DNA of 64,000 nt from Aldehydirespirator sp965220645 (GCA_965220645.1 OZ244836.1:2418001-2482000), one strand, 5' to 3'; counted from the stretch's first letter, positions 15,920 to 25,298 are shown. Notes: a model not told the origin generated them from the letters alone. Translations and numbers: made by a program.

Positions 15920-17086
15920 ATGGCCGTCGTGGCACTGCTGAAGTCCCGGCGATCAGATATCAGCCCGTTCTACGTCATGGAGGTGATGCGGGCTGCGGAG
16001 GAACGGGCCGCTGCCGGGGGCGAGGTGCTGCACCTCGAGGTCGGCCAGCCGTCGACTCCTGCGCCCCGGGGCGTCATCAGGGCCGCTCAGGCCGCCCTCG
16101 AATCGGACGTGCTCGGGTACACCACCGCCGCGGGCCTGGAGACATTGAGGCGACGGATCTCCGAGCACTACCGGTCCTGGTACGGCGCCGCTGTCGACCC
16201 CGGCCGCATTGTGGTGACCCTCGGCGCGTCCGGCGCGTTCGTGCTGTCGTTCCTGGCCGCCTTCGATGCCGGTGACCGGGTCGTGGTGTCCACGCCGGGC
16301 TATCCGTGCTACCGCAACGCCCTGCAAGCCCTCAACGCGGAGGTCGTGACCCTTCCAACATCGGCGGAGACCCGATTCCAGCCATCCCCTGACCTGCTCG
16401 AGGGCCTTGTCCGTCGCACCGGCTCCGTCGACGGCCTGGTGCTGGCCTCTCCGTCCAACCCGTCGGGGACCATGCTCGACGGCCCTTCACTCGCAGCCGT
16501 GTCGGATTGGTGCGCAGCACATGGGGTGCGGCTGGTGGCCGACGAGATCTACCACGGCATCACCTTCGGCGATCCGGCCCCCACCGCGCTGAACCTCAAC
16601 GACGACGCGCTGGTGGTGAACAGCTTCTCGAAGTACTTCTCCATGACCGGCTGGCGCCTCGGCTGGGTGGTTGCCCCCGACGACTTGGTGGAGCCGGTCC
16701 GCCGGCTGGCCCAGAACTTCTTCATCTCCGCGCCCACCCTGTCGCAGATGGCGGCAGTGGCGGCCTTCGACTGCCACGAGGAGTTGCAGGCCAACGTGGC
16801 CCGCTACGCGGTCAGCCGGGCGGTGCTTCTCGAAGGACTACCCGCGGCCGGCATCGATCGGCTGGCTCCCAGCGACGGAGCGTTCTACGTGTACGCCGCC
16901 GTCGACCATCTCGCGGCCGACAGCCAGGCACTGTGCCGGCGCTGGCTCGACGAACTGGGCGTGGCGGTGACGCCCGGCATCGACTTCGACCCGGCCGAGG
17001 GCCACCGCTACGCACGATTCTCCTACGCGGGCGCCACCGAGGACATGGCCGAGGCGATGCGACGGCTGAGGAAGTGGGGCCGATAG
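15920..17086 (+). CDS. Class I/II pyridoxal-phosphate aminotransferase
   Basis: 388 residues, fold-type I. The pyridoxal Lys lies in NSFSKYFSMTGWRLGW near residue 240; the Asn and Asp of the cofactor site are in SPSNPSGTM and VADEIYHG. A C-terminal Arg (YARFSYAG) would bind the substrate carboxylate. Relatives include aspartate, alanine and branched-chain aminotransferases; the sequence alone does not decide. No biosynthetic neighbours help. Confidence 0.9.
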   Translation: MAVVALLKSRRSDISPFYVMEVMRAAEERAAAGGEVLHLEVGQPSTPAPRGVIRAAQAALESDVLGYTTAAGLETLRRRISEHYRSWYGAAVDPGRIVVTLGASGAFVLSFLAAFDAGDRVVVSTPGYPCYRNALQALNAEVVTLPTSAETRFQPSPDLLEGLVRRTGSVDGLVLASPSNPSGTMLDGPSLAAVSDWCAAHGVRLVADEIYHGITFGDPAPTALNLNDDALVVNSFSKYFSMTGWRLGWVVAPDDLVEPVRRLAQNFFISAPTLSQMAAVAAFDCHEELQANVARYAVSRAVLLEGLPAAGIDRLAPSDGAFYVYAAVDHLAADSQALCRRWLDELGVAVTPGIDFDPAEGHRYARFSYAGATEDMAEAMRRLRKWGR

Positions 17087-17266
17087 GCCAAAAGCCCTCG
17101 CGTCGGCTTCGACTGCACGAGTCGACTGGTAGCCAACATCATCATATATCAGTGTGCTTGATGTATGCTCACGGCTGGCCGGAGTCGTCCGTCTGAGAGC
17201 CTCAATTGACCACTGAGCCAGACGGGCGGCTCCGGTTCGCCGACGCTTACTGTAGCACGGCTCGCC

Positions 17267-17701
17267 TCAGGCGCCGAGCCTGGTCCTGGCGTCCGCCGAG
17301 CGCTGCAGCAAGAAAGCGGGCACGGGCACACCGTTGACGACGGCCTCGCCAGTGTCCCCGCCATCAGCGCCCTCGTCCGCGTCTTGGCCGGCCGACGGAT
17401 CGTCGGCGGCCTCGGCTGCCAGCAGCGCAGCCCGTTCGGCCTCCTCCGCCTCGCGGTCGCGGGCCACCAGGAACCGCTCGTAGTCCTTGGTGCGCACCAG
17501 GTCGTCGTGATCGATGTGGCCCACCACCCGGCCGTCGACCAGCCTCACCCAGTAGCGATACCAGGTGAATCCGTTGGCCATCGCCACCTTGCCCTCGGTT
17601 CCTGCGGCAACGCCGGGCATCCCCGACACGAGGCGGACCTTCTCACCCCGCTTGAGGGTGCGGGCCTGCAGTTGGGCGGTGGTGAAGACCTTGGGCGGCA
17701 T
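17267..17701 (-). CDS. Hypothetical protein with small beta domain and acidic linker
   Basis: 144 residues. The first 75 (starting MPPKVFTTAQLQARTLKRGE) look like a compact beta-rich domain, with VRLVSGMPGVAAGTEGKVA and a WYRYWVRLVDGRVVGHID stretch that recalls SH3-like folds. The middle is a charged helix rich in Glu and Ala, then an Asp/Gly-rich linker, then a short tail (PAFLLQRSADARTRLG). I do not recognise the family. It is divergent from the amidohydrolase gene, 24 bases away. Confidence 0.65.
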   Translation of the reverse strand: MPPKVFTTAQLQARTLKRGEKVRLVSGMPGVAAGTEGKVAMANGFTWYRYWVRLVDGRVVGHIDHDDLVRTKDYERFLVARDREAEEAERAALLAAEAADDPSAGQDADEGADGGDTGEAVVNGVPVPAFLLQRSADARTRLGA

Positions 17702-17725
17702 CGGCCCACACGGTAGCGTGACGCC

Positions 17726-18967
17726 GTGGCCCTCGACGACCTATCCGCCGACCCCGGCGACTCCCCGGCACTGACGGCGGAGGACCTCGGATATCGCCCG
17801 TTCGACGCCGACAACCATTACTACGAAGCCCTCGACGCGTTCACCCGCCACGTCGATCCCCGCATGCAGCCCCGGGTGGTGCAGTGGGTGGACATGGGCG
17901 GCCGCAAACATCATCTGGTCGGCGGCAGGCTGGCCCGGGCGGTGGCCAACCCGACGTGGAACCCCATCGCCAAGCCCGGGGCGCTGCGCGACTACTTCAA
18001 GGGGAACCCCGAGGGCCGGAACCCTGCCGAGATGCTGCGCGACCGGGAGCCGCTGCCCGACCACTACATGGACCCGCAGGCCCGGCTGAAGGTGATGGAC
18101 GCCCAGGGCCTCAAGGCCGTATGGCTCTTTCCCACTCTGGGAGTGCTCTACGAGGAACTGCTCCGCCACGACATCGATGCGGTGGCGGCCATGATGCGGG
18201 GCTTCAACCAGTGGCTGTACGAGGACTGGGGCTACAACTGCGAGAACCGCATCTTCGGCGCGCCCTACATCGCCCTGGGCGATCCCGCGGCCGCCGCGGC
18301 CGAGGTGGACCGGGTCCTCGGCCTGGGAGCGCAGGTGCTGGTGATGCGCCCGGCCGCGGTCACCACCCGCACCGGCCAGCTCTCGCCGTTCCACACCACG
18401 TTCGACGGCGTGTGGCAGCTCATCAACGATGCCGGCGTGACCCTCGTCATCCACGCATCCGACTCGGGCTACTCGTCGCAGGGCTACGCCGACGACGAGT
18501 TCTCGTCGGCCGGTCTGGGCGCAGGCATGGGAGGAGGTCCGAACCTGCGGGCCTTCGCCATCGAGCGGGCCGCTCAGGACTGGCTCATGCAGTCCGTGTT
18601 CGAGAAGATCTACGACCGCTTCGGTAACCTGCGGGTGGCCTCGGTGGAGAACGGCTCCGACTACCTGGCGCCGATGTTCCGGAAGTTCGCCCAGATCGCC
18701 AAGAAGAACTACTGGTGGTTCGACGACCACCCGATCGACACGTTCAAGGCCCACGTCTGGGTCAACCCGTTCTGGGAGGACGACGTGAACGAGGTGACCG
18801 ATCTGATGGGCGCCAACCGGGTGATCTTCGGCTCGGACTGGCCCCACATCGAGGGGATGCCCGAGCCGCTCGACTACCTGGCCGAGCTCAAGGGCTTCTC
18901 CGACGCCGACCGCCGTGCCATCATGCTCGACAACGTCGCCTACCTGAACCAGCCCCAACCCACCTGA
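17726..18967 (+). CDS. Amidohydrolase-2 family metal-dependent hydrolase
   Basis: 413 residues from a GTG start. TIM-barrel hydrolase or decarboxylase of the ACMSD/resorcylate-decarboxylase group. The beta-1 metal motif is reduced to FDADNHYYE; further ligands are in LVIHASDSG, and the catalytic Asp is in IFGSDWPHIEG. First gene of a four-gene run whose other members act on CoA esters, with 4 bases to the next gene, so it probably opens or trims a ring or carboxylate before beta-oxidation. The exact substrate is unknown. Confidence 0.85.
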   Translation: MALDDLSADPGDSPALTAEDLGYRPFDADNHYYEALDAFTRHVDPRMQPRVVQWVDMGGRKHHLVGGRLARAVANPTWNPIAKPGALRDYFKGNPEGRNPAEMLRDREPLPDHYMDPQARLKVMDAQGLKAVWLFPTLGVLYEELLRHDIDAVAAMMRGFNQWLYEDWGYNCENRIFGAPYIALGDPAAAAAEVDRVLGLGAQVLVMRPAAVTTRTGQLSPFHTTFDGVWQLINDAGVTLVIHASDSGYSSQGYADDEFSSAGLGAGMGGGPNLRAFAIERAAQDWLMQSVFEKIYDRFGNLRVASVENGSDYLAPMFRKFAQIAKKNYWWFDDHPIDTFKAHVWVNPFWEDDVNEVTDLMGANRVIFGSDWPHIEGMPEPLDYLAELKGFSDADRRAIMLDNVAYLNQPQPT

Positions 18968-18971
18968 CGCC

Positions 18972-20252
18972 ATGACCGACACCGCCTCCGCACCCTCCGC
19001 CGCCGACATCGACGCGGGCACTCTGCGTGCCGAGGTCGAGGCCTTCTGCGACGAGAGCTGGGACCCGGACCTGACCGTCGAGCAGTGGTGGCGCCTGCTG
19101 GCCGGAGCGGGCTACGCCCATCCCATGCTGCCGGTAACCGCCGGCGGGCTCGGCTACGGGCAGGATCAGGCCGCACTGGTGTCGCTGGTGCTGGCCGAGC
19201 GCGACGTGCTGGGACCGCCCGGTGGGCTGGGCCGGATGCTGGCCGCGCCCACAATCGCCATCCACGGCACACCGGAGCAGATCGAGCGGTTCGTTCCCGA
19301 GATCCTCGACGGCCGGGTGGGATGGTGCCAGCTCTTCAGCGAACCCAACGCCGGGTCCGATCTGGCCAGCCTGCAGTGCCGGGCCGAGCGCGACGGCGAC
19401 GAATGGGTGATCACCGGCCAGAAGGTGTGGACCTCCGGGGGCCAGGTGTCCGACATGGGCATGCTGCTGGCCCGCACCGACCCCGACCTTCCCAAGCACG
19501 GCGGCATCTCGTGGTTCGCGTTCGACATGGACCAGCCCGGGGTTGAGGTCCGTCCCCTGACCGAGATGACGGGGCGGGCCCTGTTCAACGAGGTGTTCAT
19601 CGACGAGGCCCGGGTAGCCGACAGCGCACTCGTCGGCGGCCTCAACAACGGCTGGAGGGTGGGCAACACCACGCTGATGGTGGAGCGGGCATCGCTGGGA
19701 TCCGCGGGCCGCAAGCCGCCGGAGCTCATACCCGGGCCCAAGGGTGGAGTGCTCGGCGAGCGGGCAGGGGACTTCGTCGCCCGATCAATGGAGGCTCTGG
19801 GCGGCGTCCCGCCGCTGGGCATCGACATGTGGTGGTGGCTGGTCGACCTGGCCCGCAAGAACGGGAGTGTCACCAGCAAGGTGTTGCGCGACGACCTGGT
19901 GCGGCTGTACGGACTCATCGAGATCAACCGGCTGTCGATCCAGCGGGCCAAGGCGGGCGGCTCGGCCAGCGCGGCCACGCCCAACATCGCCAAGCTCACC
20001 ATGAGCGAGCTGAGCCGGTCGTTCCGCGACATCGGCATGCGGGTCGTCGGCGCCGACGGGATGCTGATGGGCGACTCCGACAGCCAGACCGGAGGCCATA
20101 TCGGCGAACTGGCCCTGTTCTCGCCCGCGCCCTCGATCTACGGCGGCACCGACCAGGTGCAGCGCAACATCATCGGCGAGCGCGTGCTCGGGCTGCCCAG
20201 GGAGCCCGGACCGCCACGCGACACTCCCTTCAGCGAGTTGCCCAAGAACTAG
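18972..20252 (+). CDS. Acyl-CoA dehydrogenase family protein
   Basis: 426 residues. FAD-dependent alpha,beta-dehydrogenation of an acyl-CoA. The FAD/substrate strand is WCQLFSEPNAGSDLASL, then WVITGQKVWTSGG; the C-terminal helix region has SIYGGTDQVQRNIIGERVLG. The usual catalytic Glu of the YEGT motif is replaced by Gly, as in several actinobacterial FadE proteins that place the base elsewhere or work with a partner. Second gene of the 17726-21921 run, followed after 9 bases by an enoyl-CoA hydratase gene. Confidence 0.92.
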   Translation: MTDTASAPSAADIDAGTLRAEVEAFCDESWDPDLTVEQWWRLLAGAGYAHPMLPVTAGGLGYGQDQAALVSLVLAERDVLGPPGGLGRMLAAPTIAIHGTPEQIERFVPEILDGRVGWCQLFSEPNAGSDLASLQCRAERDGDEWVITGQKVWTSGGQVSDMGMLLARTDPDLPKHGGISWFAFDMDQPGVEVRPLTEMTGRALFNEVFIDEARVADSALVGGLNNGWRVGNTTLMVERASLGSAGRKPPELIPGPKGGVLGERAGDFVARSMEALGGVPPLGIDMWWWLVDLARKNGSVTSKVLRDDLVRLYGLIEINRLSIQRAKAGGSASAATPNIAKLTMSELSRSFRDIGMRVVGADGMLMGDSDSQTGGHIGELALFSPAPSIYGGTDQVQRNIIGERVLGLPREPGPPRDTPFSELPKN

Positions 20253-20261
20253 GGAGGCTTC

Positions 20262-21038
20262 GTGACCGACAGGGTGCGCCTCGACATCGACGGCGCCATC
20301 GCCACCATCACGAACAACAACCCGGACAAGCACAACGCCTTCGACGACGAGATGGACGTCCGGCTCTTCGAGATCCTAGAAGAGCTGACCCACCGGCCCG
20401 AGGTCAGGGCCGTCGTGTGGAGGGGAGAGGGCCGCAGCTGGTCCTCGGGCCGCGATGTGTCCGCCATCGGCAACGCCGGTGACATGACCCACCACGAGCT
20501 GATGGTCCGGGGCCACCAGGGCATTCAGAGACTGTGGGAGCTGGAGGCCCCCGTGATCGTGGCCATCGGTGGCTGGGCCATGGGAGGCTCGTTCCAGCGG
20601 GCGCTGCTGTGCGACATCCGCATCGCCGCCGACAACGCCAGGTTCAGGCTGCCCGAGGTCGGCCACGGGGTGATCCCCGACACCGGCGGCGTCAGCGTGC
20701 TGTACGAGATGTGCGGCCACGGGCTGGTCAGCGACATGGTGCTCACCGGGCGCACGCTGAGCGCTGACGAGGCGTTGGCCCACGGCATCGTGTCGCGGGT
20801 CGTGGCCCCCCACGACCTCGACGCCGAGGCTCTGGCCATGGCCGAGGCCATCGCGGCTGCACCGGCAGTCGCGGTGAAGCTGGTCCGCAGGGTCATCTCG
20901 CAGCTGGCCCGGCCGCAGCAGCGGGCTTCCATGGCCGACGAGTTGATCTACCAGACGTTCCTCAACCGCAGCGACGACTTCGCCGAGATGAGGGCGGCCC
21001 GATCCGAGGGCCGGAACCCTCGCTACACCGGGAGCTGA
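20262..21038 (+). CDS. Enoyl-CoA hydratase/isomerase family protein
   Basis: 258 residues, crotonase fold. The oxyanion-hole segments are WSSGRDVSAIG and AIGGWAMGGSFQRALLCDIR. The position of the second catalytic Glu (LPEVGHGVIPDTGG) carries the typical E-x-G-x-x-P-D pattern. It would hydrate or isomerise the enoyl-CoA made by the dehydrogenase encoded upstream. A good ribosome site (GGGAGG) precedes the GTG start. Confidence 0.93.
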   Translation: MTDRVRLDIDGAIATITNNNPDKHNAFDDEMDVRLFEILEELTHRPEVRAVVWRGEGRSWSSGRDVSAIGNAGDMTHHELMVRGHQGIQRLWELEAPVIVAIGGWAMGGSFQRALLCDIRIAADNARFRLPEVGHGVIPDTGGVSVLYEMCGHGLVSDMVLTGRTLSADEALAHGIVSRVVAPHDLDAEALAMAEAIAAAPAVAVKLVRRVISQLARPQQRASMADELIYQTFLNRSDDFAEMRAARSEGRNPRYTGS

Positions 21039-21045
21039 CACCGTC

Positions 21046-21921
21046 TTGCACCCCGGTCTTCCGGCTCCACCCCCGGCGGGGGAGACAGCGCTGCGACCGG
21101 GAACCTTCGACGGCCGAACCGTGCTCGTCACCGGCGGCGGAACGGGACTGGGCAAGGCCATCGCCTCGGAGTTCGCCCGGCTCGGAGCCGCGATCGTGAT
21201 CGCGAGCCGCTCGGCCGAGCATCTCGATGCGGGCCGCAGCGCGATGGAAGAACTCGGAGCCGAGGTGGCCACCGCGGTCTGCGACATCCGCGACCCCACT
21301 TCGGTCGCGGCCGCGTTCGAAGCGGCCGAGGACGCCTTCGGGCTGCCCGACGTGCTGGTCAACAACGCAGCGGCCAATTTCGGTGTGCCCGCCGAGGACA
21401 TGTCGCCCAACGCCTGGCGCACTGTGGTGGACATCACCCTCAACGGCACGTTCAACTGCACCCGGGAGATGGGGCGTCGCCATCTGGCCGCGGGCACACC
21501 CGGCTCGGTGATCAACATCGGCGCCTCCTACGCCTGGACCGGCGGTCCCGGCTTCGCCCACTCAGCCGCGGCCAAGGCCGGGGTCAAGAGCCTCACCGAG
21601 TCGCTGGCGGTGGAGTGGGGGCCCTACGGGATCCAGGTGAACTGCCTGGTGCCCGGTCTGTTCCCCCACGAGGACATGACCACCGACATCCGCTCCAGCC
21701 TGGACCGCACCAGCGAGAAGGACTCCTGCCAGCCCGCTCTGCGGGTGGGGGAGCGCCAGGAGTTGGGCTGGGCCGCCACGTTCCTGGCATCGCCCTACGG
21801 GCGGTTCATCTCGGGGCACACGCTGGTGGTGGACGGGGCCAACTGGCAGCGCCGCTCCATGACCAACCCCCCGGTGGTCACGGTGCGCGACCAGATGGGC
21901 CGCGGCCCCTTCCAACCCTGA
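21046..21921 (+). CDS. SDR-family reductase, 2,4-dienoyl-CoA-reductase-like
   Basis: 291 residues from a TTG start, 7 bases after the hydratase gene. Rossmann motif VLVTGGGTGLGKAIA, then VNNAAANF. The SDR catalytic Tyr-x-x-x-Lys is replaced by HSAAAK (GFAHSAAAKAGVKSL), a change seen in 2,4-dienoyl-CoA reductases. With the dehydrogenase and hydratase genes this fits beta-oxidation of an unsaturated or cyclic acyl-CoA. The protein keeps the usual C-terminal GHTLVVDGANW. Confidence 0.88.
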   Translation: MHPGLPAPPPAGETALRPGTFDGRTVLVTGGGTGLGKAIASEFARLGAAIVIASRSAEHLDAGRSAMEELGAEVATAVCDIRDPTSVAAAFEAAEDAFGLPDVLVNNAAANFGVPAEDMSPNAWRTVVDITLNGTFNCTREMGRRHLAAGTPGSVINIGASYAWTGGPGFAHSAAAKAGVKSLTESLAVEWGPYGIQVNCLVPGLFPHEDMTTDIRSSLDRTSEKDSCQPALRVGERQELGWAATFLASPYGRFISGHTLVVDGANWQRRSMTNPPVVTVRDQMGRGPFQP

Positions 21922-22076
21922 TGGCACAGCAACCCGTCCCTAAGGATGCCGCGACCCGGCCTAGCCCAGCGAACTGGCAGCTAGAGTCGCTCCGCTCATT
22001 TTGCCGGAAGTGATGTAGTCGAATCATCGGTGGGAGCCCCTCCAATTGCGAGAGGCCCGAGCAAGGGGAGATCGGA

Positions 22077-24584
22077 ATGCAGCGAGCATTGGCAGGTAGG
22101 CCCGGCGTGCAGCGCCTGGCGCGGGCGGGTATCGCCGTCGCAATGATCGCCACCGCGCTGGCGGTGGCGGGATCGAGCAGCGCGTTGGGGCAGGAAGCCG
22201 CGGACTGCGAGGTGGCAGACCTCGGGACGCTGGGCTCCGAGGCCGGCAGCACGCTGGAGGCGGTCGGACGTTGGACGACCGAGGACTGCGATTCGCGTTT
22301 CCGGGCCGGCAGCGATGCTCACACCTACCGGTTCGAAGTCGCTGAGGCAGGGCGGGTAAGGATCGGCCTCACGTCCGCCGAGGCCGACTCGTACCTCTAC
22401 CTGCTCACAGAGGACGGCAGCCGCATCACCGACAACGACGACAACGGGGCCCGGCTCGATGCCCGCATCGAGCGCGACCTCGCGCCCGGCACCTACCTGG
22501 TCGAGGCCACCACCGTCGCCGGGCGCGATCGGGGCGCCGCCGACTTCACGCTCACCGTGAGCCGGGTGGCCGGCTGCGACTTCGTGCATCTCGGCACGCT
22601 GGAGCCGGACGTCGATCTGACTGCATCAGGAACCTGGTCACTCGAGACATGCGGCTCGCGCTTCGTGTCGAGCCATCCCGCCCACGCCTACTCGTTCAAC
22701 CTGGCCCAATCCGGTCGCGTGCGCATCGACCTGGAGTCCGAGAACGGCGACCCTGTCCTTTCGCTGGCGTCACTCCAACACGGCGTCATCGGCGCGAACG
22801 ACGACGGCGGGGAGTTCCGCAACTCCCGCATCGAGCAGTACCTGCAGGCCGGCGTCTACTTGGTCGAGGCGACGACATATTTCGCGCGCGACCGCCAGCC
22901 GCTGCAGGCTGACCTCACCCTCACCGTCCGCTTCGTGGACGAGGCGGCCCGCCAGCGGAGCGCTCGGCTGAAGGTCGAGGAAGTCCGCACGCCCGCAGAG
23001 GTGGTGGCCGGTGATCCGTTCGGTGTCCACTACCGGGCCGGCAACGTCGGCGGCGGTGAGCTTCCCGACGACGGCAGCCACGCCCTCATCTACGTGGTCG
23101 GGCGCGGCGTATTCGATCTGCTGGGCCCCGTCTCGGGGGTATGGGACGCCGGCGTCTCCTACCACAGCGGCGAGGAGACCGCGAGCGCATCGAGCACCGC
23201 GGCCGACGAGGTGACGCCGTTCGAGGCCACGTTCAACCAGCACGGACCAACATGGGTGTTCGTCGGGATCGTCACCGACGACGCCTACGGCAACGAGATC
23301 GGATTCCACGGACTCTGGCACAACCTGTTGGTGCTGAGCGGCCCCACCTTCGGTCCCGTCAACGTCAGGGTCGGCTTCAGTCACTACACGGTGGCCACCG
23401 AGGCCGACAGCGAAGGGAAAGTGACGGCGTCAGTGGAGTCGGTCACCGATCCCGACGCGGAAGTCGACCCGCAGGTTCGGCTGCAGGCCATCTACACGGC
23501 GGGGGTGCTGACTCAGCTCCTGGACGGAGTCTTCGAGCGGACCGCGATCATGGGGTTGTCCGAGGAGTCGGACCCGGAACGGGTCAACGTGGCGAACCCC
23601 TCCTCAAGCAATCTCGTCAGGGCGTTCGGGCAGCAATACGCGGCTTCGTTGAGCGCATCGGGACTGATCGACGCGTGGCTCGCCAGAGAGGCGATCAATC
23701 CCGATGCGATCGAGGAGCTCTGGCTCGACGCGGCCGATACCGCTTCCTCCCACTACGCGTCAGTGGCCGCCAACATGCGATCGCTTCTGAATCGGGGCGA
23801 CGACGAATCGGAGTTGTCGTTCCGGGATGCGCGCACCGTCCATTCCCAACTCGCCTATGCCGAGAGCCTCGTCGCTCCCGCAGTCGCGGCCGGTGACATC
23901 GTCGCTGCGGCCCGGAGCGCCGATGAGGGCTGGGACGATCCCGATGTCCGAGCGATGATGGCAGATCAGTCGGGCTGCCGTCCCGCTGGGAACGCCCTGC
24001 GCGAAGCGCTCGAGGCGGCCGGCATCGACAACATCGACGAGATGCTTGCTCTGGACGCTGAGATGCGGCTGGAGCGGCCCGTCCACGGCTTGGCCGTCGA
24101 CCAGACGTTGTGCGCGGCAGCGACGGCCGACGCTGAGCTCTCGCGGTTCCTGCAGCGCCTCTCGCTCAACGGCAGCTCCGAGCTTCGCGAGATGCTTGGA
24201 CTAACGCCCCCGGCACGAGCAGCGACACCCGAACCCCACCGGCTGCGTATCGTCGTTCGGCTGGGAGACGACGGTCGGTTGGAACACGGCATCCAGCTTG
24301 CCGACGGTGTGCGGATCCTGCCACCGGCTCGCTTCCTGCCCGCCGACGCCCCCGTCGGCAGCTGGCGCGTGAGCGGCGACGTCGAGGTGCAGGGGAACGC
24401 CATCGGGAAGATCCGGGCAAGGCGCGTAGCCGGCGGCCGTTCCGAGGTCGGCTTCGTTGGCGCCGACGGCGAGGCGATCACACCTCACATTGCCTACCTG
24501 CCGGCCGACGCCGGTGTGGGGGTCTGGTTCCGCAGCAGCGAGATCCAAGTACCGGCTGCCGCCATGCTCGAAGACGACGGCTGA
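22077..24584 (+). CDS. Secreted protein with two PPC-like domains
   Basis: 835 residues. A signal peptide (basic head, hydrophobic core about 17-36, cleavage near SSALGQ) is followed by two related beta-sandwich domains of the bacterial pre-peptidase C-terminal type (about 45-165 and 170-285), each with a YLVEATT motif and paired Cys. Then come a CARDB-like segment (about 290-420), a long helical region (about 430-720), and a C-terminal domain with an internal repeat (PPARFLPADAPVGSW and ITPHIAYLPADAGVGVWF). No protease or other catalytic motif is seen. The ATG follows GGGGAG. It stands alone and ends at a strong hairpin. Confidence 0.8.
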   Translation: MQRALAGRPGVQRLARAGIAVAMIATALAVAGSSSALGQEAADCEVADLGTLGSEAGSTLEAVGRWTTEDCDSRFRAGSDAHTYRFEVAEAGRVRIGLTSAEADSYLYLLTEDGSRITDNDDNGARLDARIERDLAPGTYLVEATTVAGRDRGAADFTLTVSRVAGCDFVHLGTLEPDVDLTASGTWSLETCGSRFVSSHPAHAYSFNLAQSGRVRIDLESENGDPVLSLASLQHGVIGANDDGGEFRNSRIEQYLQAGVYLVEATTYFARDRQPLQADLTLTVRFVDEAARQRSARLKVEEVRTPAEVVAGDPFGVHYRAGNVGGGELPDDGSHALIYVVGRGVFDLLGPVSGVWDAGVSYHSGEETASASSTAADEVTPFEATFNQHGPTWVFVGIVTDDAYGNEIGFHGLWHNLLVLSGPTFGPVNVRVGFSHYTVATEADSEGKVTASVESVTDPDAEVDPQVRLQAIYTAGVLTQLLDGVFERTAIMGLSEESDPERVNVANPSSSNLVRAFGQQYAASLSASGLIDAWLAREAINPDAIEELWLDAADTASSHYASVAANMRSLLNRGDDESELSFRDARTVHSQLAYAESLVAPAVAAGDIVAAARSADEGWDDPDVRAMMADQSGCRPAGNALREALEAAGIDNIDEMLALDAEMRLERPVHGLAVDQTLCAAATADAELSRFLQRLSLNGSSELREMLGLTPPARAATPEPHRLRIVVRLGDDGRLEHGIQLADGVRILPPARFLPADAPVGSWRVSGDVEVQGNAIGKIRARRVAGGRSEVGFVGADGEAITPHIAYLPADAGVGVWFRSSEIQVPAAAMLEDDG

Positions 24585-24593
24585 GGGAGCAGC

Positions 24594-24624
24594 GGCTCCC
24601 GCGGCCTCACATCCCGCGGGAGCC
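24594..24624. terminator. Bidirectional hairpin terminator
   Basis: Perfect 11-bp inverted repeat GGCTCCCGCGG / CCGCGGGAGCC with a 9-base loop, between the secreted-protein gene (plus) and the zur operon (minus). It overlaps the end of the cation-efflux remnant. Confidence 0.7.
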
Positions 24625-24786
24625 CACGAACCGGCCTAGCCGGAGAAATCCGAGAAGATCCAGCGACGCTCGCGCCGGGTCCGCTCGCTCGGCCACCATG
24701 AGCAGCGCGGTCAGCACCAACGCGGCGAGAAGGCTGCGTCGTGACGCCTCGCGCACTTCGTGATGGTCGTGATGTGCGTGCTTCAT
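24607..24786 (-). pseudogene. Truncated cation diffusion facilitator (zinc efflux) remnant
   Basis: The 59-codon frame begins MKHAHHDHHEVREASRRSLL and continues AALVLTALLMVAE, which is how CzcD/ZitB-type zinc efflux proteins begin: His-rich head, then the first transmembrane helix. After MVAE the similarity stops; the remaining 28 residues are unlike TM2 and end at the terminator hairpin. Its start is 2 bases after the zur stop codon, so it was once in the zur operon. A zinc exporter under Zur-linked control would have made sense; the rest of the gene has been lost. It might survive as a small His-rich membrane peptide. Confidence 0.65.
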
Positions 24787-24788
24787 GC

Positions 24789-25256
24789 CTACGCGCAATC
24801 AGCGCAGTAACCGTGCAGGTCGAGGCTGTGACGCAGGGGCGTGAAGCCCGCCCGCCCGGCAGCGTCGGCCAGGCTCCGATCAACGCTCGCCTCCAGTTCG
24901 TCATCCAGATAGACGTCCTCGATACTGCCACAGTCGACGCATACCAAGTGGTGGTGATGCGACAGCAACGGCTCGGCAAACTCGAAGTAGGCGTGGTCGC
25001 CTCCTGCGGTGATCCGGTTCACCACTCCGGACCGCTCCAGCACATCCAGATTCCGGTAGACCGAGCTGGGAGCCAGGCCGGGCGCGGCCACCACGATGTC
25101 GGGAAGCGTGACCGGCTGGCCGGCGGCCAGGATCGCTTCGACAAGCCGCCGGCGACCCTGCGTGTACCGGTAGTCGTGGCGCGCCAGGCGAAGGCTCACC
25201 GCGGCATGCAGGTCGCCGGTGGAGAGGGGTGAGTCGGTGTCGCGGCCTCTTGTCAT
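24789..25256 (-). CDS. zur: Fur-family zinc regulator (Zur)
   Basis: 155 residues. Winged helix (LAPSSVYRNLDVLERSGVV is the recognition-helix region) followed by the metal-binding dimer domain: HHHHLVCVDCG and the C-terminal CADC pair, forming the structural zinc site. Divergent from the ZnuA-like gene, with a palindrome between them, so it most likely represses the zinc-uptake genes when zinc is plentiful. Zur rather than Fur is inferred from the neighbours. Confidence 0.9.
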   Translation of the reverse strand: MTRGRDTDSPLSTGDLHAAVSLRLARHDYRYTQGRRRLVEAILAAGQPVTLPDIVVAAPGLAPSSVYRNLDVLERSGVVNRITAGGDHAYFEFAEPLLSHHHHLVCVDCGSIEDVYLDDELEASVDRSLADAAGRAGFTPLRHSLDLHGYCADCA

Positions 25257-25279
25257 GGCTTCCCTCGACGATCTTTGCG

Positions 25280-25298
25280 AATGAGACTTACTCTTATT
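25280..25298. promoter_or_regulatory. Candidate Zur operator
   Basis: AATGAGA-CTTAC-TCTTATT, an inverted repeat with 6 of 7 matching pairs, in the gap between the divergent zur and znuA-like genes. AT-rich and of Fur-family box size. Confidence 0.55.

Noticed and set aside
17741..19021. Minus-strand frame of 426 codons
   Set aside because: Antisense to the amidohydrolase gene, which has clear catalytic motifs; no domain is recognisable in the reverse frame.
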